Below, piece by piece: positions 9,604-18,258 of a DNA stretch of 64,000 nucleotides. Positions within the stretch are counted from its first letter, which is position 1, and the number at the start of each line of letters is the position of its first letter. The notes below the pieces were generated by a model. The model did no database searches. It had not been told where the DNA came from and saw only the letters and a list, made by a program, of their open reading frames with translations. This DNA comes from CAIWHR01 sp963734085 (GTDB lineage: Bacteria; Pseudomonadota; Gammaproteobacteria; Burkholderiales; Casimicrobiaceae). A program made the translations under genes and the position numbers. The stretch is from positions 1-64,000 of the forward strand of contig CAVTFT010000014.1 in NCBI GenBank assembly GCA_963734085.1, in the 5' to 3' direction.

Positions 9604-11502
9604 ATGCCGCGCCCGACCCCTGATATGGCCACCTCCGAACTCGAGCCACCGCTGATTCGCCCGCTCAAGGCCTACGCGTTCGATCCCAGCCAGGGACGCC
9701 TGCTCGGCAACGAAATGTCGATAGCGGTGCGCTACCAGGAACTCGACGCCGGGCCAGTGGTGCGCGACGGGTACGCTTGGAACGGCATCGCCGTAATCGA
9801 CTACGACGGCGCCAACAAGACCTACTACGCACCGGTCGACCTCGACGATCCCCGCATCCTGATCCGTGGCGGCCTCGATCCGGTCGAATCTAATCCGCGC
9901 TTTCATCAGCAGATGGTCTACGCCATTGTCACCGACACGGTCGCGCACTTTGAGGCGGCGCTGGGGCGGCGCATCCACTGGCGGCGCGCAGGCTCGGATG
10001 AAAACATCTACCAGCTCAACATCTTTCCGCACGCGATGGTTTCGGCCAATGCTTTTTACAGTCCGCAGGCGCATGGCATCCTGTTCGGCTATTTTCGCGC
10101 CGACGCCGACGACCCGGGACGCAACCTGCCGGGGCAGACCGTGTTTACCTGCCTCTCGCACGACATCGTCGTGCACGAGACCACACACGCCATCATCGAC
10201 GGAATCCGCGGGCACTTTACCGAGAGCTCGAATCCCGACGTGCCGGCGTTCCATGAGGCGTTCGCCGATTTGGTTGCGCTGTTTCGGCACTTTAGCCACC
10301 GAGAGGTGCTGCTTGATACCATCCAGCGCACCGGCGGCGCGCTGTACCGCTACCAGCTGCAGCCTGACGCGGCGATGTCGGCCTACGACCAGGGTGCCTC
10401 CCGCGAGGTCAAGCCGGCCGCCGGCGCCCCGCCACCGCAACAGCCATTGCTCACAGCGCAGATCAGCATGCGCAATCCCCTGGTGGAACTGGCGCAGCAG
10501 TTCGGTGAAGCGACCGGTTTGCGCAGGGGACTGCGCTCGGCACTGGGCACGCCACCGAACTCGGACGACATTCGGCATTTCCGCGAGCCCCACCGCCGTG
10601 GATCGATTCTCGTCGCTGCGGTATTCGATGCCTATTTCAGCATCTATCTGCGGCGCACTGACGATTTGTTCCGCATTTTCAGGGCGGGGGGCGGCGGCTC
10701 GCTGACCGACGTGCCCGGTCCCCTTGCCGACCGGCTCGCGGGGGAGGCGAGCGAAACGGCGCAGCTGTTCTTCACCGTGTGCGTGCGGGCACTTGACTAT
10801 TGTCCACCGGTCGATATCACATTCGGCGATTTCCTGCGCGCGGTCGTTACCGCCGACGCCGACCTGCATCCGTCCGATCCGATCGGTCTGCGCGACGCGC
10901 TTATGCAGGCCTTCCGCCTGCGCGGCATCGTACCCGAGAGCGCCAGCTTCTTTTCCGAAGGCGCGATCGCGTGGCCGCGTGCGGACGAGCTGCGCCTCGA
11001 TCGGGTAGCGGGCCTTGAGTTCGGTGATCCCAACGGTCTTACACCCGGGCAGCAGGACCAGAACCGGCGGGCGCTGCAGCGCTACGTGGACAATCCCGCG
11101 CAGCGCCGCAAACTTGGCCTGGAGCCTGGGATCGAGGTCGAGATTCCGTCCTTTCATCCGGTGTTCCGGATCAATGCGGACGGCAGCCTGCGTACCGACA
11201 TGGTGGTCGAGATCGTGCAAAGCCGTCCTGCGAATTTCGACGAGCACGCGCCGGGTTTGGGCAATTTCCCCTTCCGCGGCGGCGCCACGCTGATCATTTC
11301 GAGACCGAGCGTCGCCGAGGTGCGGCGTGATCCCAAGTGCGGCGCGGCGATCCGCTACGTGATCAGCAAGAATCTCGCAGGGATCGAAGGGAAACAGCGC
11401 GAGCAACGGCAGCGATTGCACTGCCAGCACCTGGGACTGGTGGAGGGAAGCGATCCGAATCGCTTCCAGGTGGACTTCGCAATGGTTCACGGAGGGCTCT
11501 AA
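9604..11502 (+). CDS. M4-like gluzincin metallopeptidase, paralog 1
   Basis: A 632-residue protein with a thermolysin-type zinc site: HETTH at residues 191-195 and the third ligand Glu in FHEAFAD (about residue 218), spaced as in gluzincins. The N-terminal block IRPLKAYAFDPSQGR is shared by the paralogs at 13061 and 18259, as are FHQQMVYA, GYFRAD, PGQTVFTCLS and the late LDYCPPVDITFGDFLRA. No signal peptide is visible, so it may act inside the cell or be exported by a dedicated route. The ATG at 9604 follows AAAGG; upstream starts at 9520 and 9589 are less likely. It is directly followed by an MBL-fold gene, an arrangement repeated at 18259-21461. Substrate unknown. Confidence 0.75.
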   Translation: MPRPTPDMATSELEPPLIRPLKAYAFDPSQGRLLGNEMSIAVRYQELDAGPVVRDGYAWNGIAVIDYDGANKTYYAPVDLDDPRILIRGGLDPVESNPRFHQQMVYAIVTDTVAHFEAALGRRIHWRRAGSDENIYQLNIFPHAMVSANAFYSPQAHGILFGYFRADADDPGRNLPGQTVFTCLSHDIVVHETTHAIIDGIRGHFTESSNPDVPAFHEAFADLVALFRHFSHREVLLDTIQRTGGALYRYQLQPDAAMSAYDQGASREVKPAAGAPPPQQPLLTAQISMRNPLVELAQQFGEATGLRRGLRSALGTPPNSDDIRHFREPHRRGSILVAAVFDAYFSIYLRRTDDLFRIFRAGGGGSLTDVPGPLADRLAGEASETAQLFFTVCVRALDYCPPVDITFGDFLRAVVTADADLHPSDPIGLRDALMQAFRLRGIVPESASFFSEGAIAWPRADELRLDRVAGLEFGDPNGLTPGQQDQNRRALQRYVDNPAQRRKLGLEPGIEVEIPSFHPVFRINADGSLRTDMVVEIVQSRPANFDEHAPGLGNFPFRGGATLIISRPSVAEVRRDPKCGAAIRYVISKNLAGIEGKQREQRQRLHCQHLGLVEGSDPNRFQVDFAMVHGGL

Positions 11503-11504
11503 AC

Positions 11505-13064
11505 ATGGTTGCCAGCCCCAAGTCCGGCGCCCGGGGCGCCGCGAAAACCACGTCTCGCAGGGTCGCCCCTAAGCCTGCCGCCTCGAAGCCGGCCGCGTCA
11601 CGGCGCGCCCGGAGCAGGACGGCGCCCGAGGAAACCCGCGGATCCCGTAGTGCCGCGGGCGCCGGAGATGTTACCGGGCTGCGGGTGCGGATGTACCGGG
11701 TCGGCTTCGGTGACTTCTTCCTGATGACCGTCCCGTCCGCACAGGGGCCGCAACACATTCTTATCGACTGCGGCGTCACGACCGGGAAGACCGGCAAGGG
11801 CGACATCCACACCATCAAAGGCGCGGTCGCGCACATGGCAGCGGAAACCGGCCGCCGCCTTGCGCTCATCATCGTCACGCATCGCCACATGGATCACATT
11901 ATCGGTTTTAGTCGTTGCGCCGCCGAATTCAGGCAGTTCCAGGTCGGCGCCGTGTGGATGCCGTATTGGGAAACCGAGTACCAAGCCGAGATCGTGAAGT
12001 TTCAGGCGGACCTCGAGGCATTGGCGCTCGACGTGCACCAGCATCTCGCCCTTGCGGGAGCCAACGATTCCGTGAGCATGGAAATCCTGGGCATGCTGGA
12101 GAATGCAACCGGGGTATCGCTGAAGGAGGGTCCTGGTGGGGGTTCCAATCGCGCTTCGCTCGAGTTATTGAAGAAGGGCCTTGGCGTCACGCCCAGCTAC
12201 TACTACAAGGGCCAAGAGGCGACGTTGCCGCCCGATCTCGTGGCGGCAGGGCTTGGTGCGACGATCCTAGGTCCGCCGCCGGCCGACGAGGCAGCGTTCA
12301 TGAAGTTGACCGACCTGAAGAAGGGCGTCGGTCAGTACCTAGCGGCTTCGGCGGGGGGAGGTGGCGAGGCGCGACAGTTCGCACCCTTCGCCGCGGAGTG
12401 GAAGCGTGATGCCGCGGCCTATCCGTTGTCTGCCTTCCGCGAATGGGCGCCGCGGCGCCAGGGTGTCCGGCCGGACTTCACGCGGCGTCACGCGGATGCG
12501 CTCGAGAAGGCGATCGCCGCGGCCCAGCCCGCCATGCTGCTTACGGCAGCCAAGCAGCTCGACGCGTTCCTCAACAACCAGAGCCTGGTTGTCCTGTTCA
12601 CGTTCAATGGCAGGAAGTTGCTGTTCGCCGGCGACGCGCAGGCGGGGAACTGGGAGTCCTGGCTGTTCGACACCGCGACACCGTCGAAGACGGGACAGGG
12701 CCTGCCGTTGAGTGCACAAGGGGCAGCAATCCTTCGCAACCTGCAGTTCTACAAGGTCGGCCACCATGGCAGCACCAATGCCACGCCGATCGCCGCGGTC
12801 GAAGCCATGGGTGAGGGCATCACCGCCCTGTGCTCGACGCAGTCGGATACTTTTGGCAGCGTCGCCAATCAATCCGAGGTGCCGCGAGGGCCGCTGCTGG
12901 ATGCGCTTGCCAGAAAGAACTGCGCGCTAGTACGTAGCGACCAGATTGCCGCGAAGGTGGGCGAAATCGACGTGCCGCCCGCGCCTGACGCACCGGGGAA
13001 TCTGCCACAGCCGTCGAGCGGGCGCCTAGAGATCGGCTCCTGCTACGTGGACTACTTCCTGTGA
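11505..13064 (+). CDS. ComEC-like metallo-beta-lactamase-fold hydrolase 1
   Basis: A 519-residue MBL-fold protein beginning two bases after the gluzincin stop. Metal-binding motifs are THRHMDH (about residues 125-131), LLFAGDAQ, and VGHHGSTNATP late in the protein, the arrangement seen in ComEC/Rec2-type MBL domains. The first 55 residues are rich in Lys, Arg, Ala and Pro, and may bind nucleic acid or be a linker. No membrane segments are present, so it is not a DNA channel itself. The stop overlaps the next start (GTGA), consistent with an operon of gluzincin, MBL and pseudo-gluzincin. A nuclease or phosphodiesterase activity is plausible but unproven. Confidence 0.75.
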   Translation: MVASPKSGARGAAKTTSRRVAPKPAASKPAASRRARSRTAPEETRGSRSAAGAGDVTGLRVRMYRVGFGDFFLMTVPSAQGPQHILIDCGVTTGKTGKGDIHTIKGAVAHMAAETGRRLALIIVTHRHMDHIIGFSRCAAEFRQFQVGAVWMPYWETEYQAEIVKFQADLEALALDVHQHLALAGANDSVSMEILGMLENATGVSLKEGPGGGSNRASLELLKKGLGVTPSYYYKGQEATLPPDLVAAGLGATILGPPPADEAAFMKLTDLKKGVGQYLAASAGGGGEARQFAPFAAEWKRDAAAYPLSAFREWAPRRQGVRPDFTRRHADALEKAIAAAQPAMLLTAAKQLDAFLNNQSLVVLFTFNGRKLLFAGDAQAGNWESWLFDTATPSKTGQGLPLSAQGAAILRNLQFYKVGHHGSTNATPIAAVEAMGEGITALCSTQSDTFGSVANQSEVPRGPLLDALARKNCALVRSDQIAAKVGEIDVPPAPDAPGNLPQPSSGRLEIGSCYVDYFL

Positions 13065-14848
13065 GCGTGACTCGGCGGGGCATGACGATGGCGCCAAACA
13101 ACGCGCGTGGCAAGCCGGCGCCGGGCAGTGGGTCGCCCGTCCGCACGATCGCGCCGATTGCGGCGGACGGCGCGGACCTTTTCGCTCTGCCGGAAGCCCT
13201 GCCACTCGAACCGCCAACGCCACTGCCGTCGACGGCGGAGCCGCCGGCGTTTCGTGCCCTGAAGGCGTATGCATTCGATCCCAGCTTGGGACGCGCGCCC
13301 GGCAATGTGATCACCATACCCGTGCGCTACGAGAAGTTGCGACCCGGTCCCGTCGGCGAGCGCATCGCGGTCGTCGACTACGATGCCACCCGAAAGTGCT
13401 TCTACGATCCGGTCGACTTGGACGACCCTCTGCTGGTTTTGCGCGGCGGTGCGGAACCCAGTGAGTCAGATCCGCACTTTCACCAGCAAATGGTCTACGC
13501 CGTGGTGAGCGAGACGCTTCGCCGTGTGGAAAGTGCGCTGGGACGCGTGGTTCGATTGCGCACGGCCACTGGCGCCAAGCCGCTGCGCCTCCATGTCTAT
13601 CCACATGCGTGCCAATCGACAAATGCATGGACGGAGCCTCCTGGCAAGCTCCTTTTCGGCTATTTTCGCGCCGGGAGCGAGGCAATAGGAAGGACCGTCC
13701 CGGGGCAGACGGTGTTTACCTGCCTTTCGCACGATGCCATCGTGCATACGACTCTGCATGCCGTGCTGGCGGGACTGCGGCCCGACCTAATGGAGGCTCC
13801 CGACGATCCGCGGTTTCGCGATGTCTATGCCTTGCAAGAGGGCCTATGCGATATGTCCGCGCTACTGTTGCACTTTTCCTATCGTGAAGCGGTGCTGGAT
13901 ACGATCCGGCACACGGCCGGTGCGATCTATCGATCCCGCCTGGATGCTGACGTCGCGTCCGCCGTCGAGCGACCGCTGCTGCAGGCAGAACTCGCTGCCG
14001 GCAATCCGCTGCTTGTCATGGGTCAGGGCTTTGGCGAGGGACTGGGCATGGACGGCGGAATTCGTAATGCGCTCGGCAGCGCGCCCGACCCCGCGGCATT
14101 CAACCGGGCCAACGAGCCACACGAGCGCGGCGCGTTCCTTGTCGCGGCGTTCTTCGACGCCTTTTTCTCGATCTACGTCCGCCGTACGCGTGATCTGTTC
14201 GCCATTTATCGCGTCGGTGGCGGACGCATCGACGGCGACATGCCGGACACCCTGGCGGAGCGCCTGTTCATCGAGGCGGAGGCGATCGCGGCGCGCATGT
14301 TCACCATCTGCGTCCGCGCGCTGGATTACTGTCCCGTGGGTCCGGTGACGTTCGGCGATTTTCTCCGCGCCTGCATTACGGTTGATTACGATGCCTCGCC
14401 GGGCGATGACGACGGCGTTCGCGACGCGCTGATGCAGGCCTTCCGGCGGCGCGGTATCGTGCCTAGCAACACGCCGTTCTTTTCGGATGACGCGCTGCGC
14501 TGGCCGGCGGTCGACGGGAAGTCCATGAAGTCCTCCGGGCAGCCTCTAGCCGGGTTGCCCGACCCAGACGATGCCGCCCGCCAGGAAAACCAGCGCCGCG
14601 TACGCGCCTTCGTTGCGGAGAACGCCAAGGCGCTCGGCGTACCGAATGGTGTGGCGTTCGACCTGTATCCGCTGGAAATCGCGCTCAAGAACAGCTCTGC
14701 CGAGAGGCCGCAGGTATTCGTCAGTACTCAGGTGATATTTGAGCGCGGCCGCGGCAACACCAAGCGCCCCGATGGCATCGCCCTTGTCTTCGAGCCTAGC
14801 GGACGCCTGCGCTACGCCATCCGGTCCGGATTGGGCGCCGCCGCCTGA
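13061..14848 (+). CDS. Gluzincin paralog 2 with a disabled active site (pseudoprotease)
   Basis: A 595-residue paralog of the proteins at 9604 and 18259. It keeps the shared blocks FRALKAYAFDPSLGR, FHQQMVYA, PGQTVFTCLSHD and LDYCPVGPVTFGDFLRA. The zinc motif, however, reads HTTLH instead of HExxH, so the catalytic Glu is missing, and the downstream FHEAFAD block is changed to ALQEGLCD. The protein should be unable to cleave peptides by the gluzincin mechanism. It could be a regulator, inhibitor or scaffold for its active relatives. A GTG at 13061 overlaps the MBL stop; ATGs at 13082 and 13088 are alternatives. Confidence 0.75.
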   Translation: MSVTRRGMTMAPNNARGKPAPGSGSPVRTIAPIAADGADLFALPEALPLEPPTPLPSTAEPPAFRALKAYAFDPSLGRAPGNVITIPVRYEKLRPGPVGERIAVVDYDATRKCFYDPVDLDDPLLVLRGGAEPSESDPHFHQQMVYAVVSETLRRVESALGRVVRLRTATGAKPLRLHVYPHACQSTNAWTEPPGKLLFGYFRAGSEAIGRTVPGQTVFTCLSHDAIVHTTLHAVLAGLRPDLMEAPDDPRFRDVYALQEGLCDMSALLLHFSYREAVLDTIRHTAGAIYRSRLDADVASAVERPLLQAELAAGNPLLVMGQGFGEGLGMDGGIRNALGSAPDPAAFNRANEPHERGAFLVAAFFDAFFSIYVRRTRDLFAIYRVGGGRIDGDMPDTLAERLFIEAEAIAARMFTICVRALDYCPVGPVTFGDFLRACITVDYDASPGDDDGVRDALMQAFRRRGIVPSNTPFFSDDALRWPAVDGKSMKSSGQPLAGLPDPDDAARQENQRRVRAFVAENAKALGVPNGVAFDLYPLEIALKNSSAERPQVFVSTQVIFERGRGNTKRPDGIALVFEPSGRLRYAIRSGLGAAA

Positions 14849-14896
14849 CCGCGAAGGGGCTCCATCGTTAACGTACATCGGTATCTGGATGAAGCC

Positions 14897-15136
14897 TTGG
14901 CGATTACTCACGCACATCTGTCCGACTGGGATCCCTCCATTCGATTTGTCGGCTTGCCAAAGGAAGCACAACACGGGTTCGCATTGACGGGTGGCCACGG
15001 CGAGTACAGCGAACTCGTGTCTCGGCGCCCGGACATGTGGGTCCTGCGTTGGAAATCACCCGAGGGCGCCATCTACGAAGAGTGGGCACTGCTGCTGCCT
15101 GACCTGGATGGCGCTTCCGGGTTTGTGCGCGCCTGA
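14897..15136 (+). CDS. Small hypothetical protein
   Basis: A 79-residue frame with a TTG start and a weak ribosome site (GGATGAAGCC). The sequence reads like a compact acidic protein (WDPSIRFVGLPKEAQHGF, WVLRWKSPEGAIYEEWALLLPDLDG). It lies between the pseudoprotease and the astacin-like gene. No family recognised; the alternating hydrophobic pattern makes chance less likely. Confidence 0.4.
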   Translation: MAITHAHLSDWDPSIRFVGLPKEAQHGFALTGGHGEYSELVSRRPDMWVLRWKSPEGAIYEEWALLLPDLDGASGFVRA

Positions 15137-15348
15137 ATCGCATAGCGACACGCCAGGTGTGAAGAAAAGGCATTGACCATTAGGAGAGCACCATGCATAC
15201 GCAGCACTTTGATAGCAAAGGAATGAGAATAACTTGCAGCGCACGAGGTACGCGGTGACGCGATGATTATCTAGATTGCACCTCAACGCCGCGAAACGCA
15301 CTCCGCATTGTTCGCGCCTACCTGCGACAACTGACAAGGAGTATGGCT

Positions 15349-16131
15349 ATGACCGTCTCTCTCGTTTGCACACCGCGCGCGCTTCCTCGTCATCTCTTGG
15401 TAGCTGCGGCAGAACGGGCAGTGAGCATCAACCCGAGCAACCATCCCAACGCGGCCATTGTCGCCCACGCCCTCGGGTTCAATCCACCGAGAGAGCGCAT
15501 CGCTATTCTGGTGGGTAAACGGTGGCATACCGACGGAGTCAAGTTGAGCGTTGGCTTTCTTGACAATCCTCCAGCGGATCTTCGAGCGCGGATCCTGTTG
15601 CATATGAACGCATGGGCCGAAACGGCCAATGTGCAATTCACTGAAAGTTCTGTGGACCCTCAGGTTCGAATTTCTCGGGCAAGTGATCCGCCGGAGATGG
15701 CTGGGTATTGGTCCTATCTTGGAACGGACATCCTGAGCATTCCTGCTACCGAGCCCACGATGAATCTCGAGCAGTTCACTATGGATACTCCAGAGAGCGA
15801 ATTTCACCGCGTTGTGCGGCACGAAACCGGCCACACGCTGGGCTTCCCCCACGAACACATGCGCCTCGAATTGGTCAAGAAGATCGATGAGGCCAAGGCA
15901 ATCGCATACTTTGGCGCGACCCAAGGGTGGACGCCCGACGAGGTACGCGCTCAGGTTCTCACGCCAATCGAACAGTCGTCGCTGCTAGGCACGAAAGTCG
16001 ATGCGCACTCAATCATGTGTTACCAGATTCCGGGGAACCTGACCAAGGATGGAAAGCCGATCATCGGCGGCCTAGACATTGACCCGCGCGACTATGCGTT
16101 TGCGGCGTCGATGTATCCGAAGCACGACTAG
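15349..16131 (+). CDS. Astacin-like (M12A-type) zinc metalloprotease
   Basis: A 260-residue metzincin. It has the full astacin signature HETGHTLGFPHEHMR (zinc His near residues 158, 162 and 168, catalytic Glu 159) and a Met-turn, SIMCYQIP. Upstream, WAETANVQFTE and VRISRASDPP match the usual pre-catalytic strand region. There is no obvious signal peptide or propeptide. The ATG at 15349 is preferred because AAGGAG lies seven bases upstream; the ATG at 15343 is too close. This protease belongs to a different clan from its gluzincin neighbours, so the locus gathers unrelated proteases. Confidence 0.8.
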   Translation: MTVSLVCTPRALPRHLLVAAAERAVSINPSNHPNAAIVAHALGFNPPRERIAILVGKRWHTDGVKLSVGFLDNPPADLRARILLHMNAWAETANVQFTESSVDPQVRISRASDPPEMAGYWSYLGTDILSIPATEPTMNLEQFTMDTPESEFHRVVRHETGHTLGFPHEHMRLELVKKIDEAKAIAYFGATQGWTPDEVRAQVLTPIEQSSLLGTKVDAHSIMCYQIPGNLTKDGKPIIGGLDIDPRDYAFAASMYPKHD

Positions 16132-16266
16132 GCTCTCCTATCGGTATTGGTTTTGCCGTTCAGGAGTTAGTGCGATACCAATCGTTGCCGGCCGTTGGGG
16201 CGAGTCGCTTGCGGCACCGCCGTGGCTCTGGACCGGGTCAATGCACCTGAGGGGAGGATAGAAACC

Positions 16267-18168
16267 ATGGAAACTTTCGGACGGATAAAGCGGGTTGTAA
16301 CAGTCGTGACCGTGTTCTTGATCGTGGGCTGCCAGTCCCAACCGCTCGTTCATCACGCTAATCCGCCATACGCAGAGGATGCCGCCAACATTTATGTATC
16401 GGTCTATCCGGCCATTGCATGGGCTGATATCGCCGATAAGTTGTCACCAAAGAACAATTTGACAATTGAGCAGGCGCGGCAAATGGTCGCCCAGACAACT
16501 CAGGTACAAGTCTCTCAATTCCTCTCGACGTTTTCTGCAGCCTTGGGATTGGGCTTGCCAGTAAATACACAGAGTTCGACAACGACGACCGCCGCCGATG
16601 GCAGCAGCCAGACGACTGGCACACGCACACAAGGCCCGGGAGCCGTGCCGTCTTCGTCTGGACTGGCGTCGACGCCTCTGACCCCTTCGTCACTTGTGCC
16701 GAGTCTGACGACAGGACCCATGACGGTTGGTGTCGACGCGAGCACGTTGCTGACCGCGGGATCGGCAATTTTTCAACAGGCGCAGATTCTGGACAATCAG
16801 ATTAGCACGGGGATTATCCTCGAGAACTATCAGGCGAATCTCATCACGTTCCAGGTCAATTTGCAGCCCAAGCAGCGCGACGTTAGCTACGACGCGTACC
16901 TCGACCTTAGCCTTCTGCCGGCGAATTGGAAGGAGGCACAGGACGCCGCCAACAAGGTTCACGCAAACATTGGGGAACCATCTCCGGTTGTTGTCTATCC
17001 CTTGATCATCACGGATGCCCTTGAGACGTCAAGTGTTGGCCGTAGCATTGAGGCCATGAGACAAGCTGCGTTAGCACTTTCAGGAGTAGTTGCCAATGTC
17101 GGTGTAAATGCGGGCATATCGGGTGGTACTGCGCAGACAAACAGTATTGTTGGGCTTGACAAGAACAGCCTTGTAACCGTTGGGCGCGTGAGCGATAACA
17201 CAGTACGTGTTCGCCTCGGAGCAGAGAATACGGGGTCCGCGGGCCTAGCACTGGTGCCACGCACTTACAATATCTCTCTCGTGGTGCTCTCCCGTTGGGA
17301 CAGTTCAGGAGAAGACAAAGACAAAGCAAGAATTACATCTCTGCAGGCGATCACACATGCAACGTTCCTATCAACCGAAGACGCTTCGGAGTTGCCCTCA
17401 CGCGTCAATCCACCGTACCTCGCTGACAAGGTGCAGAAGACCGTTGCGCAATACTTGCAGCGACAAGTGACCTCAGCTTGCAATGAGTCGGATTGGCCCG
17501 GATTGCCACAACCTACTACGACTTCCTCCCCAAACCTATCTGGTCCAGAACTCGCGAATCTCAACTTATTACAGGCAGTCGACCGCGGAGATTACCAGTT
17601 GGTAGGCAAGTGTTTGGGCACGACCAACGAACTCACACTTCATCAACAAGTTACGCTGCAACGCCTCATTGCGAGGCTTATAGAAATTCAGAATGAGTCG
17701 CGCTATTCGAAGGTGCACATCGAACTAACGCATAGCTTCGATCCAAGTTTGCCTGACCAAGACCAGCTCGTGATGTACTCAGATGATAAGAAGCAGACGG
17801 TCGTCGTTCTTCATGGCGGTAAGGGCCTGGCCCTAAAACATCTTCAGGCCGCCTTGCTCGTCAAAGACGCGCCAAAGGATCCTAATAAGCTGCCGTCTAC
17901 GGCGGCCGCTACTAGTCTGTCGAGTAAGACGAAGATCCTTCCGACCGCCATATCAATGACCAACGATGGCTCAGAGATAACCATTACCTTTCCCTCGTTA
18001 GCTCTTGCGAACCTGGTGCTAGCCGCCACTGATCGACCGTTATATCTTGCTATTGCCAAGATGCCTGTCGCCGGTAAGTCGAGCGCGTACTACGCAATGA
18101 AAGAAACCCAACCGATCGAAAAAGTGGTCGAAAACCCCGTCAAAGCAGCGGCGGCTGTCCCCAAGTAG
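16267..18168 (+). CDS. Large predicted lipoprotein of unknown family
   Basis: A 633-residue protein. Its N-terminus is a lipoprotein signal (VVTVVTVFLIVGC, lipobox Cys about residue 19), so it should be membrane-anchored. A Ser/Thr-rich, low-complexity linker follows (SSTTTTAADGSSQTTGTRTQ). Beyond that are beta-rich segments (LITFQVNLQPKQRDVSYDAYLDLSLLP) and a C-terminal Ig-like portion (SMTNDGSEITITFPSLALANL). A GGAGGA ribosome site precedes the ATG at 16267. Base composition is more AT-rich than the flanks. Its position inside the metalloprotease island suggests an envelope partner, but no function can be assigned. Confidence 0.6.
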   Translation: METFGRIKRVVTVVTVFLIVGCQSQPLVHHANPPYAEDAANIYVSVYPAIAWADIADKLSPKNNLTIEQARQMVAQTTQVQVSQFLSTFSAALGLGLPVNTQSSTTTTAADGSSQTTGTRTQGPGAVPSSSGLASTPLTPSSLVPSLTTGPMTVGVDASTLLTAGSAIFQQAQILDNQISTGIILENYQANLITFQVNLQPKQRDVSYDAYLDLSLLPANWKEAQDAANKVHANIGEPSPVVVYPLIITDALETSSVGRSIEAMRQAALALSGVVANVGVNAGISGGTAQTNSIVGLDKNSLVTVGRVSDNTVRVRLGAENTGSAGLALVPRTYNISLVVLSRWDSSGEDKDKARITSLQAITHATFLSTEDASELPSRVNPPYLADKVQKTVAQYLQRQVTSACNESDWPGLPQPTTTSSPNLSGPELANLNLLQAVDRGDYQLVGKCLGTTNELTLHQQVTLQRLIARLIEIQNESRYSKVHIELTHSFDPSLPDQDQLVMYSDDKKQTVVVLHGGKGLALKHLQAALLVKDAPKDPNKLPSTAAATSLSSKTKILPTAISMTNDGSEITITFPSLALANLVLAATDRPLYLAIAKMPVAGKSSAYYAMKETQPIEKVVENPVKAAAAVPK

Positions 18169-18258
18169 AGGAGGCGCAATACCGGCGGCACGTGTGCGCG
18201 TTCTGGTACAGGCTGCTCTTGAACCACTCGTGACCACGAATACTTTGGAGTGTGGGCC

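Noticed and set aside
9586..11490. A 634-codon minus-strand frame opposite the first gluzincin
   Set aside because: Arg/His-rich composition and exact overlap with a well-supported gene mark it as an antisense shadow.
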